Positions 8,067 to 16,773 of a stretch of 31,428 nt of DNA are shown here, one piece after another. Under the pieces are notes generated by a model that was not told the DNA's origin, made no database searches, and saw only the letters and a list, made by a program, of their open reading frames with translations. Positions within the stretch are counted from its first letter, which is position 1. Every line of letters starts with the position of its first letter. This stretch comes from H2-BAC3 sp045863035 (GTDB taxonomy: Bacteria > Bacteroidota > Ignavibacteria > Ignavibacteriales > Ignavibacteriaceae). The stretch spans positions 1 to 31,428 of the forward strand of contig BTUV01000025.1 of assembly GCA_045863035.1 (NCBI GenBank), in the 5' to 3' direction. Made by a program: the position numbers and the translations under genes.

Positions 8067-9356
8067 TCAGAGGGATGCAAATAAATCATGTTCATTACAG
8101 TCATCAATATGAACATAATAAAATGATCCCGGAATCAGTTCCTGATTCCTGCTTGTTACCAAAATTTCTCCGTCAACCTCAGGTGCATCACGAAAACTTC
8201 TGCCAATAAAATAGCCGCCTTCTTTTCCTTCAATCAGCACCTCAAGAGTTTTTCCGATAAAGGAATTGTTTTTCTCATGCGAAATTGCTTCCTGGAGTTT
8301 CATGATCTTTCGTTTCCGCTCATTCTTTTCCTTTTTTGAAACAGGATCACCAAGAGGAAATCCTGTGGTATTTTCCTCAGGCGAATAAGTAAAAACGCCT
8401 AACCTGTCAAATTTAAACTCTTCCACAAAAGAAAGCAATTCATTAAAATCTTCTTTAGTTTCTGCCGGATAGCCGGTAATCATTGTGGTGCGCAGGGTAA
8501 TTTCCGGTATCTTTTCGCGGATTTCATTCAGAACCTCAAGAGTCCGCCTTTTGCTTATTCCTCTGCGCATCGACTTTAGCACATTATCCGATATGTGTTG
8601 CAGGGGGATGTCAATATACTTTAGAATTTTAGGATTTGTGGCAATCACCTCAAGCACATCCGCGGGGAAGTGTGAAGGATAAACATACATCAAACGAATC
8701 CAATGAACCGTGTCAACTTTGCTTAATTCTGTGAGTAGTCTGGCGAGCACGCGCTGACCGTACAAATCCTGCCCATAATCGGAAGTATCCTGTCCGATAA
8801 TCACAATTTCACGAGCACCGTTTTTTGCCAGAAACTCAGTCTCTTTTACCAAATCCTCAATCGGTTTAGAGCGGTGCCCTCCGCGCATGATCGGTATGGC
8901 ACAGAATGAACAGGGGTTATCGCACCCTTCTGAAATCTTGAGATATGCAGTATGACTCGGCAGTGAAACCGCTCTTTCACCAAGCAGTTCATATTTAAGT
9001 TCACCGCCAAGCTCTTTCATTATTTCAGCATACGCTTCAGTACCAAAATACTGATCAACTTCCGGTATGTCTTTTCGCAGATCATCTTTGTAGCGCTCAG
9101 ACAAACACCCGGCAACCAGCACCCTTTTAATTTTTCCCTTTTCTTTTAACTGTACCGCCTGAAGTATGGTATTTATCGACTCCTCTTTTGCGGCCTCAAT
9201 GAATCCGCAGGTATTGATAATTACCGTATCAGCACGTTCGGGAAGGTCAGTCAGGGTAAAATCATTAAGCCGGATCTGGTTAATCAGCCGTTCGGAGTCA
9301 ACTGTGTTTTTTGAACAGCCAAGTGTAATTACGTTAATTTTTTCCTTTACATACAT
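8067..9356 (-). CDS. rimO: Ribosomal protein S12 methylthiotransferase RimO
   Basis: 429 residues. Radical-SAM methylthiotransferase that adds a methylthio group to the conserved aspartate of ribosomal protein S12. The N-terminal cluster domain has cysteines 14 (LGCSKNTVDSE), 50 (NTCGF) and 84 (AGCLSERY). The radical-SAM triad is GCDNPCSFC (Cys145, 149, 152). The C terminus has a TRAM-like region. LGCSKNxVDSE is characteristic of RimO rather than MiaB, whose gene is separately at 19367. Its ATG lies 3 bp from the stop of cdsA, so it is co-transcribed. Confidence 0.95.
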   Translation of the reverse strand: MYVKEKINVITLGCSKNTVDSERLINQIRLNDFTLTDLPERADTVIINTCGFIEAAKEESINTILQAVQLKEKGKIKRVLVAGCLSERYKDDLRKDIPEVDQYFGTEAYAEIMKELGGELKYELLGERAVSLPSHTAYLKISEGCDNPCSFCAIPIMRGGHRSKPIEDLVKETEFLAKNGAREIVIIGQDTSDYGQDLYGQRVLARLLTELSKVDTVHWIRLMYVYPSHFPADVLEVIATNPKILKYIDIPLQHISDNVLKSMRRGISKRRTLEVLNEIREKIPEITLRTTMITGYPAETKEDFNELLSFVEEFKFDRLGVFTYSPEENTTGFPLGDPVSKKEKNERKRKIMKLQEAISHEKNNSFIGKTLEVLIEGKEGGYFIGRSFRDAPEVDGEILVTSRNQELIPGSFYYVHIDDCNEHDLFASL

Positions 9357-9359
9357 TCG

Positions 9360-10199
9360 TCAGATATTCACAAATAATTTCAGATAGATATATACCACCG
9401 GGGAAACAAAAAGCATTGAATCAAAACGGTCAAACATTCCGCCGTGCCCCGGTATAAGAGCTGAGGAATCTTTAACATTTGCATCTCTTTTAACAAGCGA
9501 CTCAATAAGATCACCCATTTGCCCGACAATACCGGTAATAACACCAAGAATAACCACGTCTCGTAACGTAAGAAAATCAAGAATCCAGATATGCGCTAAA
9601 TAATAAGAGAGAATTGCGCCCCCGAAACCAAATACCGCACCCTCCCAGCTTTTTTTAGGACTGACCCGCTCCATAAGCCGGTGTTTGCCGAATGTAAGTC
9701 CTCCGAAATAAGCTGAAGAGTCACATATCCAAATAGACGCAAACATCGAGAGAATAAGATACCCCCCCTGCTCATTCACAGGAAAATACTCTCTGATCTG
9801 CAGCAGAGTGAGCGTGAACAATCCTATATAGAAAATGCCAAGAACAGTTGTTCCGAGATTAAGTATTGCAGAACCATTGTTTCTGAAAAGCTCTCGCACC
9901 AGAAGGGCAAGTGAAATAATCAAAACCGCCAGATTAAATTCCATCAGATGCCAATACTGATTAATCTGCAGAAAGATAATGGCAGCAAGCCCCATCAATA
10001 ACTGCGGAAAGGCAGATTTTTTTTCAGAAATTCTGACAAACTCGTAAAATGCTATAGTACCGACAACCAGAGTAAAAATTAAAAACGGAATCTGACCGGA
10101 TATTACCGCCCAGAGGATAACCGGAATGGCAATCAGCGAAACCGCAATTCTGACAGCCGTGTTTTTATTAAACGTGCTCATCTTCATCACCGCTCTCAT
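9360..10199 (-). CDS. cdsA: Phosphatidate cytidylyltransferase CdsA
   Basis: 279 residues. Makes CDP-diacylglycerol from phosphatidic acid and CTP, the first committed step of phospholipid head-group synthesis, in the inner membrane. About seven or eight hydrophobic segments are present. The C-terminal signature (residues ~234-262) contains SLVKRDANVKD and PGHGGMFDRFD, matching the CDP-alcohol cytidylyltransferase pattern exactly in its key residues. Start choices are ATG 10199, 10187 and 10181; all overlap the DUF2007 gene's end (stop at 10168) and none has a decisive ribosome site, so the start is provisional. Confidence 0.95.
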   Translation of the reverse strand: MRAVMKMSTFNKNTAVRIAVSLIAIPVILWAVISGQIPFLIFTLVVGTIAFYEFVRISEKKSAFPQLLMGLAAIIFLQINQYWHLMEFNLAVLIISLALLVRELFRNNGSAILNLGTTVLGIFYIGLFTLTLLQIREYFPVNEQGGYLILSMFASIWICDSSAYFGGLTFGKHRLMERVSPKKSWEGAVFGFGGAILSYYLAHIWILDFLTLRDVVILGVITGIVGQMGDLIESLVKRDANVKDSSALIPGHGGMFDRFDSMLFVSPVVYIYLKLFVNI

Positions 10200-10497
10200 C
10201 GTAAGAATTACTCAGATATTCCCGCGCATCAGAAAGCCGTGCACGGGGCACATAAATTTTTACGACAGAAAGATTACCCATTACGGGAAAGCTGCTGTCA
10301 TTTTGCCTGAGTATATATGATTCAATACCGGCTCCTTCAAGATTAGCGGCAATCATGTCCGCTTCAATTTCTGTAGAGCACTTGGTGAGCAGCGCGTAAT
10401 CATCACCATCCCCATCGCCCGGGGCAGTTGGAATATCCGGAATCAAACCATCATTCTCTTCTTTCTCCGTGTTTTCTATCTTTACATCCTCACTCAT
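10168..10497 (-). CDS. DUF2007-domain protein
   Basis: 109 residues. The region ~36-100 (LLTKCSTEIEADMIAANLEGAGIESYI and onward) matches the small DUF2007 'putative signal-transducing' domain, a ferredoxin-like fold. The first ~30 residues are an acidic, low-complexity leader (GDGDGDD) and the tail is also acidic. The ATG overlaps the stop of the CPBP gene by 4 bp (ATGA), so translation is probably coupled. Function unknown. Confidence 0.8.
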   Translation of the reverse strand: MSEDVKIENTEKEENDGLIPDIPTAPGDGDGDDYALLTKCSTEIEADMIAANLEGAGIESYILRQNDSSFPVMGNLSVVKIYVPRARLSDAREYLSNSYDESGDEDEHV

Positions 10498-11525
10498 GAT
10501 CGCACAGCCGGCTTAATATGTTTTTTATAATAATAATGAATCGCAAAAATCGAGGCAAGGAACAATGTTCCTGTATAGAAAAAATTCTTCTGGGAGCTGA
10601 CAAGCATATCCGCCGAAAGCAGCCCGGCCGGCTGGGTCAGCTCTCCTTCGCCGTAGATAAAGACGAAGAGTACTGAAACAAAATTATTGATAAAATGCAG
10701 CACAACCGGGGTCAGCATTGAATCACTTTTATAAGCCGCGAACCCCAGAAACAGTCCTATTGCAAAAAGCCCTATCAGCCCTGCCGGGTTTACATGAAAG
10801 ATACTGAAAAAAAACGCTGTAATTACCGCGGCCAGAAAAGGTTTAAAGCGGAGTTCGAAGCTGCGCTGTATATACCCTCTGAACATCAGCTCTTCTGCAA
10901 TTGCCGGCACCAATGCAACAACTACAACAATGATGATATAATCAATAAATCCTTCAGTTCTGAAAAATACTTTATAAGAACCCTCTATCATCTTGTTGAG
11001 TGAGTCAAGTGCATCCTTAACGAAAGCGAATCCCGGATTATTCTGAAAAAATACTTCGGCGTAATGTCCTTGTATCAGTAAAAAATTTTGCATGGCAATA
11101 ATGAGCATAAGCATCGCAAGAACAAACAGCCCCAATCCCTTAAAATCCGGCATTCTGATTCTCAGGAGTTCCCCCACATTATCGTAAATCATCTTGCTTA
11201 AAATAAGTGCCGGCAGGAGCATAAAAAGTATTTGCCCGGCGGTCTGCATCAGCCGGAGCGCGTTCGGGTCTGCCTGCTCAATATTAGCTCCGAAGATAGC
11301 AATAGTGAGCACAGAAGAAAAAATCTGATAAATAAAAAACCCCGACATCAGCCCGATAAATCCTGCCTTGACCGGTGAAATGGTCGGTTTCAGAAGTGGT
11401 TCTGGTTCCTGATTTTCATCAGCCAGGTCATCAAACTTCTCCGGCTCCTGCCCGCTCTTATTTGTTTGCTCATCAGCAGGCGGAGTATTTCTCTGCTCTT
11501 CGTTTTGTTCCTGTTCTTCTTTCAT
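10494..11525 (-). CDS. CPBP-family intramembrane metalloprotease (Rce1/CAAX-type)
   Basis: 343 residues. An unusually long acidic cytoplasmic leader (residues 1-45, many Glu/Gln) is followed by about seven or eight transmembrane segments. The family motifs are present: EELMFRG (Glu211, Glu212, Arg216) and FSIFHVN (His244), expected to bind the catalytic metal in the membrane. The physiological substrate is unknown. It is the first gene after the terminator at 11575-11609 and so probably the promoter-proximal gene of the operon down to 4075. The ATG is preceded by a TAAGG sequence that is closer than ideal. Confidence 0.9.
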   Translation of the reverse strand: MKEEQEQNEEQRNTPPADEQTNKSGQEPEKFDDLADENQEPEPLLKPTISPVKAGFIGLMSGFFIYQIFSSVLTIAIFGANIEQADPNALRLMQTAGQILFMLLPALILSKMIYDNVGELLRIRMPDFKGLGLFVLAMLMLIIAMQNFLLIQGHYAEVFFQNNPGFAFVKDALDSLNKMIEGSYKVFFRTEGFIDYIIIVVVVALVPAIAEELMFRGYIQRSFELRFKPFLAAVITAFFFSIFHVNPAGLIGLFAIGLFLGFAAYKSDSMLTPVVLHFINNFVSVLFVFIYGEGELTQPAGLLSADMLVSSQKNFFYTGTLFLASIFAIHYYYKKHIKPAVRS

Positions 11526-11574
11526 GCCTTATCTTCGCAACGGAGCCACATCGTAAAATGAAGTCCGATATATA

Positions 11575-11609
11575 AAAAATGGTCATGAAGCCGGTGTATC
11601 TCCATGACC
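11575..11609 (-). terminator. Rho-independent terminator after the DUF3108 gene
   Basis: Minus strand: a 7-bp stem GGTCATG (11609-11603) with CATGACC (11587-11581), a 15-nt loop, followed by ATTTTTTATATA. It lies about 25 bp beyond the stop at 11635 and some 50 bp ahead of the CPBP start, so it marks the boundary between the two operons. Confidence 0.75.
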
Positions 11610-11634
11610 TTGATAAAATAATAATTGTTCTCTG

Positions 11635-12411
11635 CTATTTTTTTGCTTTAAGGGGACCGGCTAATCCTTCATAAGCGGTTAATTCAGCATCTATTGAACC
11701 GATTACCACCTTGGTTTTTACTTTCACCGGAACGCGGAGGTCATCATCAGTCAGCCAGATGATGATGTTGCCCTCACTTTTAAACAAACCGCCTTCCTGC
11801 ACAAGAGGTTCAACCATTATGCAGTCAAAAGTACCTGCTGCAACAGTAATACGTTCTTTGCCTAGATACACTACATCCAGATCATACACTTTGTCATTAT
11901 AAAAATTCTGCAAATTATATCTGTAACCCGGCTTTCTTTTATCATAATCAAAAGTGCGGGCGAGGTAAAAAGCCGAAACTATATCATTTACATACTTCGG
12001 TATCTCATATTCCCCTTTGCTTGTTCTGGCCTTGTTCTTCCGGTGATCAAAATATGCAGAGAAATCTTTTGAAAAGCTACCCTCACGGATGTGCTGTTCA
12101 AACCTCCAGGGGAAAAGTCCGGCGGTATCCAGATAGGTTTCGTACCGGTCGCGAACTTTATATATCCAGTCAAAGCTGGGTATCGAGTTCACTTCAAACA
12201 TCACATGAAATGCATTTCTGCCGGAGATGCGTTTAATTTTGGGAATCTGCATCACAGCAATACCCGCAGTTACAAAACCGAATTTAACATCAAAGGTCAG
12301 TTTTTCACCATCCTTAAATGCTTTATTCTCAAGACTACGGAATTCCTGCCCTGAGGCATCTGCAAGCAGAATGAGAGTAAGCAGATGTATCATCAAGAAT
12401 TTCAATTTCAT
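11635..12411 (-). CDS. DUF3108-domain exported protein
   Basis: 258 residues. Signal peptide at residues 1-22 (hydrophobic core LLTLILLADA). The body (from KDGEKLTFDVKFG) matches the DUF3108 family, a beta-rich periplasmic or outer-membrane-associated fold common in Bacteroidota and Proteobacteria. Function unknown. The start follows the GT9 stop by 1 bp, and a terminator follows it, so it is the last gene of the miaB-lptE operon. Confidence 0.85.
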   Translation of the reverse strand: MKLKFLMIHLLTLILLADASGQEFRSLENKAFKDGEKLTFDVKFGFVTAGIAVMQIPKIKRISGRNAFHVMFEVNSIPSFDWIYKVRDRYETYLDTAGLFPWRFEQHIREGSFSKDFSAYFDHRKNKARTSKGEYEIPKYVNDIVSAFYLARTFDYDKRKPGYRYNLQNFYNDKVYDLDVVYLGKERITVAAGTFDCIMVEPLVQEGGLFKSEGNIIIWLTDDDLRVPVKVKTKVVIGSIDAELTAYEGLAGPLKAKK

Positions 12412-12412
12412 A

Positions 12413-13480
12413 TCAGCTCCGGTTTTTCAAAAGTTTTAACATTATTTCATTAAAGACATAATCAATGTCTATAGTATTCATACAATCAAGTTTTTCACAT
12501 TGTTCCCTGGTGCAGTTGCTACATTCCAGGGGCGGGGTAAAGACCAGGTTTTTAGCCGAATACGGCTTCCATCGCCGGGGAGAACAAACCGTAATCTTAG
12601 GATAAAACCCTGCTGTGGGTATGCCCAATGAAGCGGCAATGTGAATCGGTCCGGTCGAATTGGCAATGAACAGTCGGCTAATTGAACTGAGTGCCGTCAA
12701 TGAGGGCAGATTTAGTCGCCCGGCCAGATTACTCGTCCTGCCATGAACTTCCAATTCAGAACATAAATTTACTTCTTTTTCTGAACCTGTTAAAACTATC
12801 CCGAATGTTGTTTTTTCAGCAAACAGACGGACTAATAACCTCATTTTTTTAACAGGGAGATCAACCGCTGACCCTCCGCTGCCCGGATGCACTATGATAA
12901 AAGATTCCGGGACCCCCTCTTCTGAAAGGATTTTTCTCACATTCTCTAAGGCCCGGGTATCAACCTGAAGCGAATAGTCAGCAGAATCTTCGGTAAGGGG
13001 TTCGGTAATCCCCAGAGGTCTGAGAAGCCCAAAATTATATTCCGCTTCATGTTTTTCCGCTGTTTTCCTGTGTTCAAAAATCTTTTCATTAAAAAGGAAT
13101 GAATACCAGCGGTAACCTGTCCCGATTCTGACCGGAATTCCGGCTCTGAACAAAATCATCGCAACAGTGAAATCAGGGGAAACTGCTATTGCAGTATCAA
13201 ATTTACGATTTTTAAGATTATTTATATTGGTCGCTGTATCCGGTTTTCCATTCTTCTCAGCAAGTGTTATAACCTCATCAACGAACGGATGCCCTTTGAG
13301 GAGCCCGGCAGTATATGCTCTCACCAAAAAACTGACTCTGACATTCGGGTATTTTTTTTTCACCGCCGAAGCCATGGGAAGGGTGAGAATCAGGTCACCA
13401 ATCCGGTCTGTCCTGATGATCAGGATATTTTTTAGTCCACTCAATTTGTATCCCGGATTAAGTGGAATGTAAACCGCCAC
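12413..13480 (-). CDS. GT9 family glycosyltransferase (heptosyltransferase-like)
   Basis: 355 residues from a GTG at 13480. The motif NILIIRTDRIGDLILTLP is the N-terminal signature of GT9 enzymes, which transfer heptose or related sugars during lipopolysaccharide core synthesis. The region IIVHPGSGGS (~residue 195) and the segment around FIANSTGPIHIAAS (~260-275) are nucleotide-sugar-binding features. Near the C terminus a CSNCTREQCEKLDC cysteine cluster is visible, as in many GT9 proteins. The start may instead be a TTG at 13444 that overlaps the glycosylase stop by 4 bp; this gives a shorter N terminus closer to the typical GT9 start. Sugar and acceptor are unknown. Confidence 0.85.
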   Translation of the reverse strand: MAVYIPLNPGYKLSGLKNILIIRTDRIGDLILTLPMASAVKKKYPNVRVSFLVRAYTAGLLKGHPFVDEVITLAEKNGKPDTATNINNLKNRKFDTAIAVSPDFTVAMILFRAGIPVRIGTGYRWYSFLFNEKIFEHRKTAEKHEAEYNFGLLRPLGITEPLTEDSADYSLQVDTRALENVRKILSEEGVPESFIIVHPGSGGSAVDLPVKKMRLLVRLFAEKTTFGIVLTGSEKEVNLCSELEVHGRTSNLAGRLNLPSLTALSSISRLFIANSTGPIHIAASLGIPTAGFYPKITVCSPRRWKPYSAKNLVFTPPLECSNCTREQCEKLDCMNTIDIDYVFNEIMLKLLKNRS

Positions 13481-14034
13481 GGGCGTTCAGTAGCTTTTTT
13501 AATACCAATCCGGGTTGAGGTTCTGATTTCATACTTCAGCTTGAAGTTTGGCTCCAGAAGCATAATCTTATCACCCCGCAGATCGGTGCCGTTATCTTCA
13601 CGAGAAATTGCAAGCCCTTTGCAGACATTGCCAGGACCAGTTAAAAGATCGTCAGCTTTTACGTCACTCCGGTTTCTGTTTTTTTGCATATACTCAATAC
13701 CGTAAAGTGGAGCAATGCTTCTGATCAGAACCGCCTCACCGCTCCCCGGTTTTCCGGTAACCACATTTGCGCAATGGTGCTTTCCATAAACAAAATACAC
13801 ATACAGAAAACCGCCGGGACCAAACATTACCTTATTTCTTTCCGTCTCTCCGCGGTAGGAGTGAGAGGCCGGATCATTTTGCTCATACGCTTCTGTTTCG
13901 GTAATCACTCCCCCTGAAATGCCATCTTCTGTTCTCTTAAAAAAGAGTTTGCCAATCAGATGCCATGCAGCTTCAGAAGCCGGCAGCGTATATATTAATG
14001 AGGAAATTTTCTCGAATGGAATTTTACGGGCCAA
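13441..14034 (-). CDS. DNA-3-methyladenine glycosylase (AAG/MPG family)
   Basis: 197 residues, the usual size. Excises alkylated purines in base-excision repair. The signature ETEAY (residues 46-50, containing the catalytic glutamate), DPASHSYRG, ERNKVMFG and YVYFVYGKHHCANVV are all present and correspond to the catalytic and DNA-binding loops of human AAG. It starts 13 bp after the TPR gene stop. It overlaps the GT9 gene by 40 bp if GTG 13480 is used. Confidence 0.95.
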   Translation of the reverse strand: MARKIPFEKISSLIYTLPASEAAWHLIGKLFFKRTEDGISGGVITETEAYEQNDPASHSYRGETERNKVMFGPGGFLYVYFVYGKHHCANVVTGKPGSGEAVLIRSIAPLYGIEYMQKNRNRSDVKADDLLTGPGNVCKGLAISREDNGTDLRGDKIMLLEPNFKLKYEIRTSTRIGIKKATERPWRFTFHLIRDTN

Positions 14035-14047
14035 GCGGATATCCGGT

Positions 14048-14728
14048 TTACCCTGACTTTTTTTTCAGGTCTATTATGATTGCCTGATAGTAGGTTCGCC
14101 TTGAAGGGTCTCTCTGTGCAAGATGCTCAAATACATCAATCGCTTCTGCGATATTACCCTGAGCCATAAATATCTTACCCATAGTTTCAGAGTAGATTTT
14201 TACTCCGCCGGGCTCATCAGCCGGAGGCGGTTGAATTTCTGAGGTCGCTCCCGGTTTTGGCGGTGGTATCTTTGCTTTGGATATCCGGTTTGCAAGTTCA
14301 GAGAGATCATCATCCTCAAGAAGATCAAATGTAATCTCATCCTCTGATGCAGTTTCCGGCTCAGGTTCTTCTATAAAAGTTGCTCTTCTGGTCAGGGTAA
14401 AAGGACTATGATGACGGCGGATATTTTCTAACTGCTCGCCATAAAATTCGAGTGTCTTTGCAGACCCGATAAGCATGCTTCCCTTTTGAAATGCCCTATG
14501 CGCGTTATCATAATCACCCATGAGTGTGTATGCTTTACCAAGGATGATATGAGCGGTTGCGTAATCAGGATAAGAGTCAAGCCCCTTCTTCAGTATATCC
14601 ACCGCGCCATCTATATTGTTACGGTCTAACTCCGTATCAGCTTTTCTTACAAAGAGCGGTGTGTCAGGACTGAAGTCAAAGATGAGGTCCACCTTTTCGG
14701 TGAACCTCTCTAAAGGAGTCTTTGCCAC
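14048..14728 (-). CDS. TPR-repeat protein
   Basis: 226 residues. TPR units are visible near residues 50-85 (PDYATAHIILGKAYTLMGDY) and at the C terminus (GKIFMAQGNIAEAIDVFEHL), linked by an acidic, proline-rich spacer (~115-175). No signal peptide. Probably a scaffold or assembly partner. It starts 3 bp after the GT2 stop, so it may work with that glycosyltransferase, but this is inference. Confidence 0.85.
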   Translation of the reverse strand: MAKTPLERFTEKVDLIFDFSPDTPLFVRKADTELDRNNIDGAVDILKKGLDSYPDYATAHIILGKAYTLMGDYDNAHRAFQKGSMLIGSAKTLEFYGEQLENIRRHHSPFTLTRRATFIEEPEPETASEDEITFDLLEDDDLSELANRISKAKIPPPKPGATSEIQPPPADEPGGVKIYSETMGKIFMAQGNIAEAIDVFEHLAQRDPSRRTYYQAIIIDLKKKSG

Positions 14729-14731
14729 AGC

Positions 14732-16186
14732 TTATACCTTCTTTGCGTATGCGTGCCGGATTGAGGTATAAGAAATAAAGGAAAATCCGATGAAGAATAA
14801 TAGCTGGAATGGTATTGCGGCAAGTTCGAGGAAATACAGTGATGAACCTATACCAACCAGACAGTAAACTGCCATGATAGTTTCAACGATAGTTGAAGTA
14901 TCAATTTTTGTGGCTGCATATTTATTAGTCTTCCAGGTGTCCTTGCTGTTTTCAACCTTAAACTTAGGTGTTCTGACAAATTCACTCTTGCGGCTAAGTA
15001 ATCCCTCAATAACCGCGCGGGAATTATTAACTGCAAGACCCATGCTGCCAGCCATAAATAACGGAAAAAGCACAATTCTCTTTCTCCAGTTGGTATGGAT
15101 ATCCTTCTGAGAATAGAGATAAAACATAAACGAACTTACAAACGCAAGAATAAAGAGGGACATGATTGCAAAATATGCTTCATGCGAGCCGCTGTTCTTA
15201 ACATAAATAAGAGGCACATTCAATATCGCTGAAAGCAAAATAAACGGGAATGCCAGATTATTAGTCAGATGAAAAGTTGACTGCAGTTTAACACGCAGGG
15301 GCTGATCTGACTTCCAGACCAAAGGAAGAATTTTCTTTGCTGTTTCAACCGCGCCTTTTGTCCATCTGAACTGCTGCGCTTTAAGAGCATTAATTTCTGC
15401 CGGAAGCTCGGCAGGAGAAGTAATATCTTTAAGAAATACAAATCTCCATCCGTTAAGCTGTGCACGGTAACTTAAATCAAGGTCTTCAGTAAGTGTATCT
15501 GCATGCCAGTTGCCTGCATCTTCAATACACGACTTCCGCCAGATACCTGCCGTACCGTTAAAGTTAATAAAGAAACCGGCTTTATTACGCACATTCTGCT
15601 CAATAACAAAATGACCATCAAGCGCGAGTGCCTGAGTTTTAGTTAAAATTGAATAGTCACCGTTCAAGTGCTCCCATCTTGTCTGAACCATGCCTACCTT
15701 ATTATCGTTAAAAAACGGAAGCGTCTTTTTCAGGAAGTCCGGCTGAGGAATAAAATCAGCGTCAAAAATTGCAACATATTCACCCTTAGCAATAGCCATG
15801 CCTGCCTTGAGCGCGCCTGCTTTAAATCCTTCTCTTGAGCCGCGTCTGATGTGCTGAATAGTAAAACCTTCAGCTTTTTTTGCTTCAACGGCTCTGCGAA
15901 CAATTTCAACTGTTTCGTCAGTTGAATCATCAAGTACCTGAATTTCAAGTTTGTCTTTCGGGTAGTCAATTTTGCAAACACTGTCAATCAGACGCTCAAC
16001 CACATAAAGCTCGTTATACATCGGAAGCTGTATGGTCACAATAGACTCAGGCATTGTTTCGTCTGAAGGGGTATGCTTCACATTCTTGAATTTATTATAA
16101 TAGTATATCATAATAAACCCATGACTTCCGAATACAAACAGAATCGTAAGTGATATGAAATACGATATAAGAACTATATCATCCAT
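14732..16186 (-). CDS. Membrane GT2 glycosyltransferase, cellulose-synthase-like
   Basis: 484 residues. One N-terminal transmembrane segment (residues ~5-27), a cytoplasmic GT-A domain, then about five C-terminal segments. Catalytic motifs are in order: DDSTD (~86-90), DADFIPQ (~142-148, DxD), TLTEDLDLS (ED, ~234-242) and QQFRWTKG (QxxRW, ~275-282), as in processive beta-glycosyltransferases. It would make or extend a glycan or glycolipid across the inner membrane; the product is not determinable. It follows LptE by 41 bp in the same operon. No PilZ domain is seen. Confidence 0.9.
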   Translation of the reverse strand: MDDIVLISYFISLTILFVFGSHGFIMIYYYNKFKNVKHTPSDETMPESIVTIQLPMYNELYVVERLIDSVCKIDYPKDKLEIQVLDDSTDETVEIVRRAVEAKKAEGFTIQHIRRGSREGFKAGALKAGMAIAKGEYVAIFDADFIPQPDFLKKTLPFFNDNKVGMVQTRWEHLNGDYSILTKTQALALDGHFVIEQNVRNKAGFFINFNGTAGIWRKSCIEDAGNWHADTLTEDLDLSYRAQLNGWRFVFLKDITSPAELPAEINALKAQQFRWTKGAVETAKKILPLVWKSDQPLRVKLQSTFHLTNNLAFPFILLSAILNVPLIYVKNSGSHEAYFAIMSLFILAFVSSFMFYLYSQKDIHTNWRKRIVLFPLFMAGSMGLAVNNSRAVIEGLLSRKSEFVRTPKFKVENSKDTWKTNKYAATKIDTSTIVETIMAVYCLVGIGSSLYFLELAAIPFQLLFFIGFSFISYTSIRHAYAKKV

Positions 16187-16227
16187 TTAAAAATTTTCTC
16201 TTTTATGATTTTATTAATGTATTATCA

Positions 16228-16773
16228 TTACCAGCCGGAAACTGTTTCCAGCAAAATGTCGTCAGTAATTTTGTCAAGAGCTGTTTCAATTGCCGAGCTC
16301 TTACCGGCAACGCCATCTGAAGAAGCATAATCACCGTAATTTGAAAATTGTTTTTCGTATATCGTAATTTTCTTCACTAAATCTCTGTAGCGCACCTGAA
16401 CACCTATGGTAATACGGCGTGCTGCAACACTCTCACCGGGGTTTACAACCATTGGCGCATCAGAAAACTGAACGATGACACATTCAATAATTGCATCGGC
16501 CTGTGTTCTGTCGGTTATGGAAAAACTATTATCTTCAATGAATTTATTCAGCAGACCGGTAGAAAAATTTTCGCGAAGACCGGGCTCGGCTGAACCGCTT
16601 TTATCCTCCGCAAAAGGAACGGCTAAAGACTCCAGATGCGGGGGAACTGAAGCTCCTGTGAAGGAATAAGGACATCCAACACAACCTGCAAAAATAACTA
16701 AAAACGGCGCCATTACCAATATCACATACCGGTACCAACTGCGCCGGAAACCCCGGGTTTTTATGCTGTCCAT
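16228..16773 (-). CDS. lptE: LptE-family LPS-assembly lipoprotein
   Basis: 181 residues. After a basic leader and hydrophobic stretch (residues 16-30), FAGC31 forms a lipobox, so the mature protein would be an outer-membrane lipoprotein. The following segment YSFTGASVPPHLESLAVP resembles the start of LptE-family proteins of Bacteroidota, the partner of LptD in LPS export. The ATG overlaps the regulator's stop by 13 bp. LptE sequences diverge greatly, so the assignment leans on the lipobox and context. Confidence 0.8.
   Translation of the reverse strand: MDSIKTRGFRRSWYRYVILVMAPFLVIFAGCVGCPYSFTGASVPPHLESLAVPFAEDKSGSAEPGLRENFSTGLLNKFIEDNSFSITDRTQADAIIECVIVQFSDAPMVVNPGESVAARRITIGVQVRYRDLVKKITIYEKQFSNYGDYASSDGVAGKSSAIETALDKITDDILLETVSGW

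Noticed and set aside
8054..8116. Longer start for the GWxTD gene at 8116
   Set aside because: It would overlap rimO and put 21 charged residues ahead of a proper signal peptide; ATG 8053 has a ribosome site.
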